The notes beneath the pieces are model-generated. The model had not been told where the DNA came from. It did not search any database and saw nothing but the letters and a program-made list of their open reading frames with translations. This document shows positions 30,991-38,171 of a DNA stretch of 45,912 nucleotides, one piece after another (within the stretch, counting starts at the first letter, position 1; every line of letters starts with the position of its first letter). Origin of the DNA: a virus; the IMG/VR virus record IMGVR_UViG_3300007539_000039, positions 1 through 45,912 of that record. One strand, written 5' to 3'. The position numbers were made by a program, and so were the translations under genes.

Positions 30991-31514
30991 CCGCGCAGCA
31001 GGGCCTTCAGCATCCAGCTCACCTTGAAGGCGTCGCCCGTCAGATCCGCCATGTGGTTCTGCACGTCCGGCGCCTCCACCTCAGCCGCAACACGCTCGAT
31101 CTCCTTAGCGAGATACCCCATCGACTCGATGTTCACGTAGTACGCCATCAGCATCGAGCGCGTGTCGTAGCTGGTCACGTTCTGGAACGACGGCACCTGC
31201 TCCTTCAGGCCGCAGGCGCACATCGGCATGAAGTGATCCAGGCTCCGGACCAGTTCCGCCACGGTGTCGAACTGCTCGAGATGCTTCTCGTACCGCTTCT
31301 TCAAGAAGCGATGCAGCTCCAGAAAGTTCGGACCCTCCGCGTTCAAATGGATGAGATGAGCCTGCGTCTCCAGCTCCTTGAGCACGGCGGCCAACATCAC
31401 CAGATAGCGCACCAGCCGGGACACGCCGTCGCCGCACACTTCACTCTGGGATTGCGGCATGTCATCCGTGTCAGGGATCACTGGCATTAGCCCGCTTTGC
31501 ATCGCCTGACACAT
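30987..31514 (-). CDS. dps: Dps-like miniferritin
   Basis: 175 residues. Dps dodecamers bind DNA, oxidise Fe(II) with hydrogen peroxide and store iron. After a ~30-residue extension comes the four-helix body. H56 (in HLN), H68 (LELH), D83 (QFD) and E87 (AEL) reproduce the spacing of the E. coli Dps ferroxidase ligands (12, 15, 4). GPNFLELHRFL and the C-terminal KVSWMLKALL are also family marks. A Cys pair (MCACG) is unusual. It is the only minus-strand gene in this stretch and has a late-type element inside an inverted repeat, so it may be made late and against the early transcripts. Alternative starts: ATG at codons 5 and 10. Confidence 0.85.
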   Translation of the reverse strand: MCQAMQSGLMPVIPDTDDMPQSQSEVCGDGVSRLVRYLVMLAAVLKELETQAHLIHLNAEGPNFLELHRFLKKRYEKHLEQFDTVAELVRSLDHFMPMCACGLKEQVPSFQNVTSYDTRSMLMAYYVNIESMGYLAKEIERVAAEVEAPDVQNHMADLTGDAFKVSWMLKALLRG

Positions 31515-31523
31515 CTATCACTC

Positions 31524-31556
31524 TGACCACCAGTCTAATTGTGTCCTCGGTGGTCA
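31524..31556. promoter_or_regulatory. inverted repeat around late-type element
   Basis: TGACCACC (31524-31531) and GGTGGTCA (31549-31556) are a perfect 8-bp pair, 17 nt apart. The minus-strand element TTAGACT (31532-31538) abuts the first arm, 17 nt before the dps-like start. Looks like an operator overlapping the promoter. Confidence 0.5.
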
Positions 31557-31593
31557 AGCCCCTGCTCCGTTCACTCGGGGTGGGGGCTTTTTA
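31557..31593 (+). terminator. intrinsic terminator T9
   Basis: AGCCCC pairs with GGGGCT, with a CTCGGGGTGGGGGCTTTTT 3' half like T1. It has no plus-strand gene directly upstream, so it may catch readthrough or act as a cassette relic. Confidence 0.65.
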
Positions 31594-31594
31594 C

Positions 31595-31636
31595 GTGCAC
31601 ATTTTCATCGGTGCATTTGCGTTTCCTGTCGCTCTT
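31595..31636 (+). repeat. divergent leader, copy I
   Basis: CGTGCACATTTTCATC then GGTGCATTTGCG before the ATG at 31637. The GTGCATTTGCG part matches other copies; the upstream half instead resembles copy J. Confidence 0.5.
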
Positions 31637-32233
31637 ATGGCCGCCCTCGTTCCAACTGATGATGCTTTTCGACTCACACACCTTGACGACGATTTCGACC
31701 CCATTGCCCCACTGCCACCAAGGCCCAAGTTCAGGCGCTACGGGATCAACCAGCTCGGCCAGCTCTACGAGTACGGCGACACGCCAGCCACACCCAAGCG
31801 CATCCTCGACTCCAGCAGCGGTCTGCCGTTCCAGGGCATCCTCGACCTGGCGCTGAGGGAACGGGCCGGGGAGCGCCGCAAGCTCTACCTCGATACCACG
31901 CTCGCCACACGGCACCCCTACGTCATTGCCATCCTCGCGCTGCCGTGCTTCAACAGCAGCCCCGATCGCTGCTCCTGGCCCATCCGCTCATTACTCGGGG
32001 CGCTGACCGAGGCTTACAAAACCCTTGACCTGCACACCATGGCTGGCACAATTAGCTCACGGCGCGGCACCAAGCCCAATTCCCAGGGCTTTGTCGCCAA
32101 CTTTGTTGACCTCTGGATCGAAGGCGACCCCTTGCCCCTCCTGGCCCCTGCAATCGACCCCGATCGCCACAGCCTGGAGACCACCGTCAACCGCCTGCGT
32201 CGTGGCATGCAATTCGAACACCAGCCCCAGTGA
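31637..32233 (+). CDS. early protein of unknown function
   Basis: 198 residues. Acidic N-terminus, a Pro-rich stretch (IAPLPPRPKFRRYGINQLGQLYEYG), and a mostly helical remainder. No motif recognised. GTGA overlap with the next gene. Confidence 0.6.
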   Translation: MAALVPTDDAFRLTHLDDDFDPIAPLPPRPKFRRYGINQLGQLYEYGDTPATPKRILDSSSGLPFQGILDLALRERAGERRKLYLDTTLATRHPYVIAILALPCFNSSPDRCSWPIRSLLGALTEAYKTLDLHTMAGTISSRRGTKPNSQGFVANFVDLWIEGDPLPLLAPAIDPDRHSLETTVNRLRRGMQFEHQPQ

Positions 32234-32808
32234 CTGACACCCCTGAAATCCCAGATAGCGTCTCACCCGAGATGCTCGACAGTTTTCTGCGCAATCGCAA
32301 CCCGTTGCCCACCAGCGAGCTGATACCCGCACTGAATCTCGGGGGTGAATCCGGAGGCCCTTGCGACCTCCAGTTCGCCATCTCTCAGATCATTGAACGA
32401 TCCACGCTCGGCGCCAGTCTTCTTCAGCGCCTGGTTGCCTCGATCTACCTGTTGGCTCAGATCGAGGACTCGTTCTCCGCTCGTCTGGAGGATCTCATGC
32501 TCGAGCATCCTCCCTATGACGAGATGACTGGCCACGAGCAACAGATCGCTGGCAACTTCCTGCGCTCGCATCTCATCGCCCTGCGCGTCAGTCTCCAGCA
32601 AATGGAGCAGCTCCTCGCTGAGATCAGCATGCCCTACTACGACATGCGCGCCAAGACCCTGATCCGGGACGTCTTCAAGGGACGTCCCAGGTCCCTGCGC
32701 GACTTCCGCTCTCACATGCTGATCTCAAGCGAGTTACTCGATTCGCTGCAGATCGAGCGCGATGCCGTCACAACCTACCTCGACCAGATTCAACCTCAAA
32801 CACCATGA
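32230..32808 (+). CDS. helical early protein
   Basis: 192 residues, GTG start set by the 4-nt overlap. Helical, with QIIERSTLGASLLQRLVASIYLLAQIEDSFSARLEDLM and NFLRSHLIALRVSLQQMEQLLAEISMPYYDMR. Partner of the upstream gene; ATGA coupling to the DUF932 gene. Distantly similar in pattern to the 144-residue protein at 42345, but not clearly related. Confidence 0.6.
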   Translation: MTDTPEIPDSVSPEMLDSFLRNRNPLPTSELIPALNLGGESGGPCDLQFAISQIIERSTLGASLLQRLVASIYLLAQIEDSFSARLEDLMLEHPPYDEMTGHEQQIAGNFLRSHLIALRVSLQQMEQLLAEISMPYYDMRAKTLIRDVFKGRPRSLRDFRSHMLISSELLDSLQIERDAVTTYLDQIQPQTP

Positions 32809-33794
32809 CCAACCTCACTGAAACCGATCGCAAGCTCTTCCGCGGCACCGCTGCTGAAGTCCTGCCCTTCATGAGCAACGAGGAAATCCTCGCCTCCATC
32901 GGCTGCAACTTCAACGTCATTCGCCGCCCCGCTGAATCCGGCGGGCGTTCCTACAGCGACTGCCAGCTCTGGCTGCGTGATGACACCCAGGACATGCTCG
33001 GCTTCTTCGGCACCAAGCGGCAGATCATCCAGCCCGGCACCTTCGTCGACTACTTCCGCAGCTTCTGTACCTCTGCCGACAAGCAGATCAACTTCGACGT
33101 GATCGGCTCCTACAACAACGGGCGCACCCTCTATATGGGCGCCAAGCTGACCGGCAATAACGCTGCTGTCCTCAGCGCCGGCGGGGGTCTGAACATCTCC
33201 CGCCCAGGACACAGCGCCTACATCCCCAGTGAAGACCGCACTGATCACTGGCTGATCCTCACCGAGTCCTTCGGTGAATCGCTGCGCCCCCGCGTCACGG
33301 TCCTCTCCTCGGAGCTGGTTTGTACCAATGGACTAGCCAAGCGCGTCACCGAATGCGAGGCCAAGCTCAGCCACTACTCGGCGATGAGCGCTGACATCGT
33401 TCACGCCGTCCTCGATCACGCCATGCGCCAATGCCGCGCCTACGACCGCATCAAGGAGCGCCTGATCGAGACTCCGATCTCGATGGATACCGCCCGAGCT
33501 GCACTCCGTCAATTCTTCGATGACGAAGACGGCAAGACCAGCACCGTCAAGCGCCTCGAGCAGATCTACGCCTCGGATCTGATCGGCGGCCAGCTCGACA
33601 CCCGCACAGCCAATGCCTGGCGTCTGGCCTCGGCCGTCACCGAATACACCAGTCACGCCCGGGTTCGCAACGAAGAGACCGCCTTCCGCTCCCAGCTCGA
33701 AGGCTCCAGGGCTCGCACCGCCAACAGCTTCATGCAGTTCCTCGAGGAGCAGTTCCTCGACACCTCGACCCTCCCCCAGCTCGCTACTGCCTGA
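32805..33794 (+). CDS. DUF932 phage/plasmid-like protein
   Basis: 329 residues. The plan is that of DUF932: N-terminal strands, MLGFFGTKRQIIQPGTFVDYFRSF, the central HWLILTESFGESLRPRVTVLSSELVCTNGLAKRV (vxxxRxVCxNgl), then long C-terminal helices. Members are frequent on phages and plasmids near replication genes; the function is unsettled. Most conserved product in this sub-region. Confidence 0.8.
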   Translation: MTNLTETDRKLFRGTAAEVLPFMSNEEILASIGCNFNVIRRPAESGGRSYSDCQLWLRDDTQDMLGFFGTKRQIIQPGTFVDYFRSFCTSADKQINFDVIGSYNNGRTLYMGAKLTGNNAAVLSAGGGLNISRPGHSAYIPSEDRTDHWLILTESFGESLRPRVTVLSSELVCTNGLAKRVTECEAKLSHYSAMSADIVHAVLDHAMRQCRAYDRIKERLIETPISMDTARAALRQFFDDEDGKTSTVKRLEQIYASDLIGGQLDTRTANAWRLASAVTEYTSHARVRNEETAFRSQLEGSRARTANSFMQFLEEQFLDTSTLPQLATA

Positions 33795-33799
33795 TCATC

Positions 33800-34183
33800 A
33801 TGCGTCGCCGCATCTCCATCCGCAAAGAAGACCGCATCTGGAATCTTCGCTGCCAGGGCTACACCTACGACACCATCGCCCGCATCACCAACGTCAGGCC
33901 GTCCAGCGTGACGGAGGTTTTGCGCAGGGTTCGGCGGCGGCCTCCCTTCGAGGAGGACCCCATTCGCCGCGGGAGGAGATGCGGCTTTCTTGACGACTAC
34001 CAGATCAACGACATTCGCTTCAGCCGAGCCCGCGGTGAAAAATACGCTTCAATCGCAGCTCGCTACCACGTCACGCCTCAGGCCATCGTGGCGATTTGCG
34101 TCGGCCGGACCTACAGGCAACCGGAATACACAGCCGACGAGGGCTACCCCTTCTCCTTCGGCAATCGCCTCCAGGTCGCTTGA
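33800..34183 (+). CDS. protein with two helix-turn-helix units
   Basis: 127 residues. Two tandem HTH-like segments: RIWNLRCQGYTYDTIARITNVRPSSVTEVLRRVRRR (~11-46) and INDIRFSRARGEKYASIAARYHVTPQAIVAICVGRTYR (~69-106). Highly basic. The pairing resembles bipartite DNA-binding domains of resolvases and transposases without a catalytic part. Probable phage transcription regulator. Confidence 0.7.
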   Translation: MRRRISIRKEDRIWNLRCQGYTYDTIARITNVRPSSVTEVLRRVRRRPPFEEDPIRRGRRCGFLDDYQINDIRFSRARGEKYASIAARYHVTPQAIVAICVGRTYRQPEYTADEGYPFSFGNRLQVA

Positions 34184-34192
34184 TCTCTATCC

Positions 34193-34221
34193 GGGCGCAG
34201 GTTTGCTTGCGCCCTTCCTTC
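34193..34221 (+). terminator. hairpin terminator T12
   Basis: GGGCGCA/TGCGCCC perfect 7-bp stem, then TTCCTTCC, ending 1 nt before the ATG at 34223. The T-tract is interrupted, so termination may be partial or the hairpin may act on translation. Confidence 0.55.
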
Positions 34222-34222
34222 C

Positions 34223-34417
34223 ATGGCATTCAACAAACTCAAACCCACCAGTGATGACGACTACCAGGCCTACTCCAACTACATCGCCAAGCTTGCCGCC
34301 GCTGCCGCGCCGAACGATCCGCCGGTCACGCCCTTCCGCATCTGGTTCCTGTGGCGGCATGGCGCTTTCCCGGCGGACTTGCTCATCGGCAACGCCCCAT
34401 CGTCAACCGCGGCGTAG
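34223..34417 (+). CDS. small early protein
   Basis: 64 residues. DDDYQAYSNYIAKLAAAAAPNDPPVTPFRIWFLWRHGAFPADLLIGN: helix, then an aromatic strand. Unrecognised. Starts directly after hairpin T12. Confidence 0.55.
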   Translation: MAFNKLKPTSDDDYQAYSNYIAKLAAAAAPNDPPVTPFRIWFLWRHGAFPADLLIGNAPSSTAA

Positions 34418-34433
34418 CCCATCACGCCTCCGG

Positions 34434-34547
34434 TTGGTTCAACTCGCGGCGCTCTTTGCCAGCAGTCTCATCCTGCTAAACACTCCCTGGCCTGACCGCT
34501 ACACCGAGGGCCCGCCACCAGCGAACGGACTGCTGACCGGACCCTGA
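34434..34547 (+). CDS. possible tiny membrane protein
   Basis: 37 residues from a TTG start (MVQLAALFASSLILLNTPWP...). One short hydrophobic helix then a Pro-rich tail. There is no ribosome-binding site, so this is a weak call. Confidence 0.3.
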   Translation: MVQLAALFASSLILLNTPWPDRYTEGPPPANGLLTGP

Positions 34548-34550
34548 GGA

Positions 34551-34742
34551 TCACTCCACGTCTGATCCGCTCAGCACGCCCCAATGGCCTGGCTTGCCAC
34601 TGCACTCGTAACGCACACCGCGGTATACGCAGGCAGCGCTTCCCAGGCCGTCAACCTGCATCTGCCGGCGGCGCACCACACGATCGAATTCACGCTCCAG
34701 GCTCAGGCGCCGGAACATATCCAGGTTCAGAGGTTCCATCAT
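34551..34742 (-). CDS. small antisense protein
   Basis: 63 residues (62 from the second ATG). PLNLDMFRRLSLEREFDRVVRRRQMQ is a basic helix, followed by a strand part with two Cys (ACVYRGVRYECSGKPGHWGV). Minus-strand single gene inside the early arm. A second minus-strand frame (34608-34824 region, 44 codons from an ATG near 34822) overlaps it and cannot be excluded. Confidence 0.5.
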   Translation of the reverse strand: MMEPLNLDMFRRLSLEREFDRVVRRRQMQVDGLGSAACVYRGVRYECSGKPGHWGVLSGSDVE

Positions 34743-34813
34743 CGAACAGAGAGTCAGCGTCCCCGTCGTCTGACGCCTGGTTCTGCAGCCTGTAAGGCCC
34801 GACGATTTCCCTC

Positions 34814-34820
34814 ATTCTAT
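34814..34820 (-). promoter_or_regulatory. late-type element ATAGAAT
   Basis: Minus-strand ATAGAAT, 71 nt before the start at 34742. Spacing is longer than elsewhere, so confidence is lower. Confidence 0.35.
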
Positions 34821-34822
34821 TC

Positions 34823-35023
34823 ATGCTGCATCTCACTCCCTTCCTGCAAGCCAAAGCACGCATTGATCGCCTCGCTCGCTACTCTTCCCGGATCCGCTCT
34901 CTTGCTCGTCGTTATCCGGCACTGACCTATCCACTACTCCCGCCGCATGCCCTGCTGCTATGGCTCACCCGACGGGAGCAGAACAAGATCTCGCGCCTGG
35001 TTGAACGCAAGCAACGCCGCTGA
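34823..35023 (+). CDS. small basic protein
   Basis: 66 residues, very basic with an amphipathic N-terminus (MLHLTPFLQAKARIDRLARYSSRIRSLARRYP), a Pro/Leu stretch and a basic end (RREQNKISRLVERKQRR). TGAATG spacing to the next gene. Confidence 0.55.
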   Translation: MLHLTPFLQAKARIDRLARYSSRIRSLARRYPALTYPLLPPHALLLWLTRREQNKISRLVERKQRR

Positions 35024-35557
35024 ATGGCCAACAAACCATCCCGTCAACGCAAACCGCGCTACAAGGCGCCTGATTGCCCACATTGCTGCAGCCAGTACAC
35101 CTTCGCGCTGCGCTCCAAAATCCGATCCAATGGCACCCGCCTGCGCCGGCTTGAATGCCACGCCTGCCAGCACCGCTGGACTGAGGCCGATAACTCTCTC
35201 CCTCTGCGGCGCGGGGGCGTTCCCTCCAAACGTGGCCACGCCATCACCCCGGACGAGGTCAAGCTGATTCTCACTTCGGAGCTCAGTAACTACAAGCTCG
35301 GCAAGCAACTGCAGATTCACGCCAGCACTGTCAGCAAGATCCGTGTTGGCCGCATCCATCGCCGCATCCACCCGGAGATTCCACGTCGAGACCAGTTCAA
35401 GGTCCTGCAACTGGTCCGCTCCTGCCTGCAATGTCAGCACTGGGGCCACGGACGCTGCCGCTACGACTTCCCCGACCCACTGGAAGAAGGGCCGTCCTTC
35501 GCGCAGGACTGCGACCTCTTCTCTGACTCCACACAACCCGCTTCAATCGCCGCCTGA
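35024..35557 (+). CDS. zinc-ribbon + HTH + Cys-cluster regulator
   Basis: 177 residues. Residues 18-52 hold CPHCCS...LECHACQHRW, a zinc ribbon like those before transposase and transcription-factor HTHs. Residues 70-125 (TPDEVKLILTSELSNYKLGKQLQIHASTVSKIRVGRIHRRIHPE) are an HTH. Near the C-terminus CLQCQHWGHGRCRYDFPDPLEEGPSFAQDC has four spaced Cys that could hold a second zinc or an Fe-S cluster. Combination suggests a DNA-binding, possibly redox- or metal-sensing, regulator. TGAATG to the upstream gene. Confidence 0.7.
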   Translation: MANKPSRQRKPRYKAPDCPHCCSQYTFALRSKIRSNGTRLRRLECHACQHRWTEADNSLPLRRGGVPSKRGHAITPDEVKLILTSELSNYKLGKQLQIHASTVSKIRVGRIHRRIHPEIPRRDQFKVLQLVRSCLQCQHWGHGRCRYDFPDPLEEGPSFAQDCDLFSDSTQPASIAA

Positions 35558-35561
35558 ACCC

Positions 35562-35738
35562 ATGATCCCGGTTCCTCCCGATTACCGCCGCACCAGACGC
35601 GTTTCGATCGTCATTTCCGGTTTGCTGCATGACCGCCTGATCCTGCGCTCCAACACCGAAGGTCGCTCACTCTCCAACCTCTGCGCTTTCTTACTGGAAA
35701 ATGCCCTGAGCGATGAACAAGGCAGGGCGCAGCGTTGA
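35562..35738 (+). CDS. ribbon-helix-helix regulator
   Basis: 58 residues. RRVSIVISGLLHDRLILRSNTEGRSLSNLCAFLLENALS fits the CopG/Arc fold: a basic beta strand, then two helices with a Gly/Ser turn. These dimers bind operators. Last gene of its cassette before T10. Confidence 0.7.
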   Translation: MIPVPPDYRRTRRVSIVISGLLHDRLILRSNTEGRSLSNLCAFLLENALSDEQGRAQR

Positions 35739-35762
35739 GCCCACAACCCAACACATTCCACC

Positions 35763-35794
35763 AGGCCGTCTCGCACTCGCGGGGCGGCCTTTTT
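35763..35794 (+). terminator. intrinsic terminator T10
   Basis: AGGCCG/CGGCCT stem with inner CGC/GCG pairing, then TTTTT. Confidence 0.75.
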
Positions 35795-35795
35795 G

Positions 35796-35817
35796 TCGTG
35801 CACTTCTTCATCTGTGC
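35796..35817 (+). repeat. divergent leader, copy J
   Basis: CGTGCACTTCTTCATC then TGTGC, merging into the ATG at 35818. Closely related to copy I. Confidence 0.5.
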
Positions 35818-36096
35818 ATGTACCCACGTCCATCCTCCGTTTCCATCCGCCTCAGTGCGCAACAAGCCGAGACCATCTACTGGGAATTGCTCGGCATCCT
35901 GGAGCACTATCGCGGCCTGAAAAACAACCTCGAGCCTGACGACGAGGGGGCGATCCTCTCGGCCATCACGCAGCTTGAGACCGGCATCAAGCGCGCAGAA
36001 GCGATTGCAGACAGCCAGCTCGAGCAACTGCGTCGCTGCTATCTCGATGCCCAGGTCAAGCGCGGCAACATCACCGGCACCCAGGAGGACGCATGA
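35818..36096 (+). CDS. helical early protein
   Basis: 92 residues. RLSAQQAETIYWELLGILEHYRGLKNN then ILSAITQLETGIKRAEAIADSQLEQLRRCYLDAQVKRG form a long helical hairpin. ATGA coupling to the Gp88 gene. Confidence 0.6.
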   Translation: MYPRPSSVSIRLSAQQAETIYWELLGILEHYRGLKNNLEPDDEGAILSAITQLETGIKRAEAIADSQLEQLRRCYLDAQVKRGNITGTQEDA

Positions 36097-36869
36097 GCAT
36101 GCTCCTGAAGTTCAACCACGGCAATGCCAAGCTGCCCGACAGCACCATGACCTTCGCGCTGCCGGCGGGTCACACGTGCCCGGGCGCACTGCATTGCCTC
36201 TCCAAGGCTGACCCCGAAACGGGCAAGATCGCCGACGGTCCCTGCACGATCTTCCGCTGCAGTGCCGCCAGCGAAGAGACCCGGCCCTCCGTTCGTAGCT
36301 CCCGCTGGCACAACCAGCGCCTGCTGGCTCAGCTCAACACCGGTGGCATGGTCGACCTGCTCGACATCTCCCTCCGTGCGCACCGGTTGACCTTCACCGA
36401 GCGGGTCCGCTGGTTCACCTCCGGCGACTGCTTCAACGTTCACTTGCGGGATGCCCTCATCGAGATCGCCCGCAGGCACGACGATCTGCTGTTCTACCTC
36501 TACAGCAAGAATCTACCCCTCTGGCTTGAGAACGGCAGCCCACTCCCTCTGCCGGACAACCTGGTCATGACCGCGTCCTGGGGTGGTCGCTACGACTTCC
36601 TGCTGGCAGACGGCCTGTTCCCCCGCACGGCACGGGTGGTCAACACGGAAGACGAGGCGTACACTCTGGGCTTGCCCATCGACTTCACCGACGCCTACGC
36701 CTACCAGCCCACACCGACCCACTTCGCTCACCTGGTCCATGGCACGCAACCAGCAGGCTCCGAGGCCGGACGAGCCATCCGGGCGCGGCGCAACGCCGGC
36801 AAGTTCTCGGGCTATTCACGCAAAACCCAACCCCATGTTCATCCACTACCCCTCCCTGCCGGCTCCTGA
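36093..36869 (+). CDS. Gp88 family protein
   Basis: 258 residues. The opening LLKFNHGNAKLPDSTMTFALPAGHTCPGALHCLSKADP, then CTIFRCSAASEETRPSVRSSRWHNQRLL, is the signature of the phage gene product 88 family (PF17338), including two Cys pairs. The middle continues the family pattern (VRWFTSGDCFNVHLRDALIEIARRH; LFYLYSKNLPLWL). Members are common in actinophages and cyanophages; function is unknown. Ends inside the next gene. Confidence 0.85.
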   Translation: MSMLLKFNHGNAKLPDSTMTFALPAGHTCPGALHCLSKADPETGKIADGPCTIFRCSAASEETRPSVRSSRWHNQRLLAQLNTGGMVDLLDISLRAHRLTFTERVRWFTSGDCFNVHLRDALIEIARRHDDLLFYLYSKNLPLWLENGSPLPLPDNLVMTASWGGRYDFLLADGLFPRTARVVNTEDEAYTLGLPIDFTDAYAYQPTPTHFAHLVHGTQPAGSEAGRAIRARRNAGKFSGYSRKTQPHVHPLPLPAGS

Positions 36870-37011
36870 TCCCGCGATCGAGCTACGCCACGGGGTCGAA
36901 CTCCGTGACATCATCAAAACCTGCGCAGACAATGACGTTCCCTTCCGATTTGCCTACAAACACAGCGGACGCTTCCGCTACTACAGCGACCAGTGCCGAT
37001 CCAGTCGTTGA
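36835..37011 (+). CDS. small early protein
   Basis: 58 residues (MFIHYPSLPAPDPAIELRHGVELRDIIKTCADNDVPFRFAYKH...). Overlaps the Gp88 gene by 35 nt and the next by 80 nt; the frame reads naturally but no family is known. Confidence 0.55.
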   Translation: MFIHYPSLPAPDPAIELRHGVELRDIIKTCADNDVPFRFAYKHSGRFRYYSDQCRSSR

Positions 37012-37324
37012 ACTCCGGCTGCACTCCAGTCAGATCCTGGCCTTCGGGGCGATTCTGCCCCATGAGGCCGCGGGGCTCCTGCTCGGCGAGTATTCGCCTA
37101 CGCGTCAACTGAACCTTGCCACCGGTCGCTGCTGGAGTGCCTGGCAATGGCAGCAAGTCCTTAGGGATCACTACGAACGCATCACAGGTCCCACACCAGC
37201 AACCTGTCCACATGCACCCGATACCTTGAACACGAACACAACTCCACCCCATGCCAGCGCCTCTGGACACAACCTTCATCCCCACGGTTCGCAGTTACCT
37301 CCTCGGGCGCACGGTTCAGCTTGA
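36932..37324 (+). CDS. possible early protein
   Basis: 130 residues from the ATG at 36932. Convincing only in its middle (VVELRLHSSQILAFGAILPHEAAGLLLGEYSPTRQLNLATGRCWSAWQWQQVLRDHYERI); both ends overlap neighbours and are low-complexity. The start may be wrong. Confidence 0.45.
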   Translation: MTFPSDLPTNTADASATTATSADPVVELRLHSSQILAFGAILPHEAAGLLLGEYSPTRQLNLATGRCWSAWQWQQVLRDHYERITGPTPATCPHAPDTLNTNTTPPHASASGHNLHPHGSQLPPRAHGSA

Positions 37325-37517
37325 CCAGCTCGAGGACCTCGTTACCAAGGACCTTGAGCTCCTGAACATCGAAACCTTGGCTGCGCTCCAGGAAGCACGC
37401 CACCAGCACAGCCTGATTGAAGACAAGCAATCAGAGGACGCTGGCAGCGAGTACAAGCGCATCAAGGTCAACGGCTACTTTCAGGCCGCCATTCAACTGG
37501 AACTGAACCGACGTTGA
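37251..37517 (+). CDS. helical early protein
   Basis: 88 residues. TVQLDQLEDLVTKDLELLNIETLAALQEARHQHSLIEDKQSEDAGSEYKRI is a coiled-coil-like helix. Unrecognised. Ends 5 nt before T11. Confidence 0.6.
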   Translation: MPAPLDTTFIPTVRSYLLGRTVQLDQLEDLVTKDLELLNIETLAALQEARHQHSLIEDKQSEDAGSEYKRIKVNGYFQAAIQLELNRR

Positions 37518-37522
37518 CTGCT

Positions 37523-37557
37523 CGCCCGGCTCCTGCTCAGGGGTCGGGCTTTTCTTT
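37523..37557 (+). terminator. intrinsic terminator T11
   Basis: GCCCG/CGGGC stem with partial inner CTCC/GGGG pairing, then TTTTCTTTT. Confidence 0.65.
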
Positions 37558-37578
37558 TGTCCATCCGGTGCATTCGCC

Positions 37579-37740
37579 ATGCCCTTCCTGCCACGTGATT
37601 CAGCTCGCTGCCACGATCAGACCTGCGAGAAACGCAAATACTGCCTACGCTGGCTGGACCGGCACATCGACGGCGAGGCTGTTCACGTTCAATCGCTACG
37701 TGAGAATGACCAGCACTGCCCCGAGCTCATCCCTATCTGA
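37579..37740 (+). CDS. small Cys-rich protein
   Basis: 53 residues. CHDQTCEKRKYCLRWLDR plus a later Cys (DQHCPEL) give four cysteines and a basic helix, likely a zinc knuckle. Preceded by CCGGTGCATTCGCC, a short remnant of the leader repeat. Coding is supported by natural composition. Confidence 0.6.
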   Translation: MPFLPRDSARCHDQTCEKRKYCLRWLDRHIDGEAVHVQSLRENDQHCPELIPI

Positions 37741-37752
37741 TCCCGGCAACCC

Positions 37753-38076
37753 ATGAATACCCTCAATCAACCTCACCGCCTACGCATCACTCTCGAAACC
37801 CCCGGCGGTGACGGACTCGATGATGCCAACGCTATCCAGGTCGAGCTCTCCATGGACCTGAACGACTGCAGCGTCCATGGCTACTTCCGATTGTTTGAGA
37901 TGATCCTGGCGCTCGAGGGCTTCCAAGAGCGCGTGATCATGGGCGGCGCCGCGCGTCTGGCCTTCAACGAGATGCGCAACGTCGACATGATGCGCTCAGT
38001 GGCTCAGGAGTACAGCCTCGTCCTCGAAGAAGACCTCAACGCCCGTGCACCCCTCGCAACTGAAGTCACTACTTGA
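37753..38076 (+). CDS. early protein
   Basis: 107 residues. Strand-rich opening (HRLRITLETPGGDGLDDANAIQVELSMDLNDC), then helices (YFRLFEMILALEGFQERVIMGGAARLAFNEM). Unrecognised. Overlaps the following membrane-protein gene by 32 nt. Confidence 0.6.
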   Translation: MNTLNQPHRLRITLETPGGDGLDDANAIQVELSMDLNDCSVHGYFRLFEMILALEGFQERVIMGGAARLAFNEMRNVDMMRSVAQEYSLVLEEDLNARAPLATEVTT

Positions 38077-38170
38077 GTTCGCCGTGCTCTACACCATCCT
38101 GTGCTGGACCATCCACGCGATCGCCAGCGCGGGATTGGTCCATCTCAAGGCGGCAGGGGGGCGGCGTTAG
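38045..38170 (+). CDS. single-span membrane protein, holin-like size
   Basis: 41 residues from GTG (MHPSQLKSLLEFAVLYTILC...). One membrane segment (about 7-31) and a basic tail (KAAGGRR). Such miniature proteins can be holins or membrane toxins; unproven. Confidence 0.5.
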   Translation: MHPSQLKSLLEFAVLYTILCWTIHAIASAGLVHLKAAGGRR

Positions 38171-38171
38171 C

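Noticed and set aside
31053-31490. 145-codon plus-strand frame opposite the Dps gene
   Set aside because: Antisense shadow; the minus frame carries the exact ferroxidase spacing.
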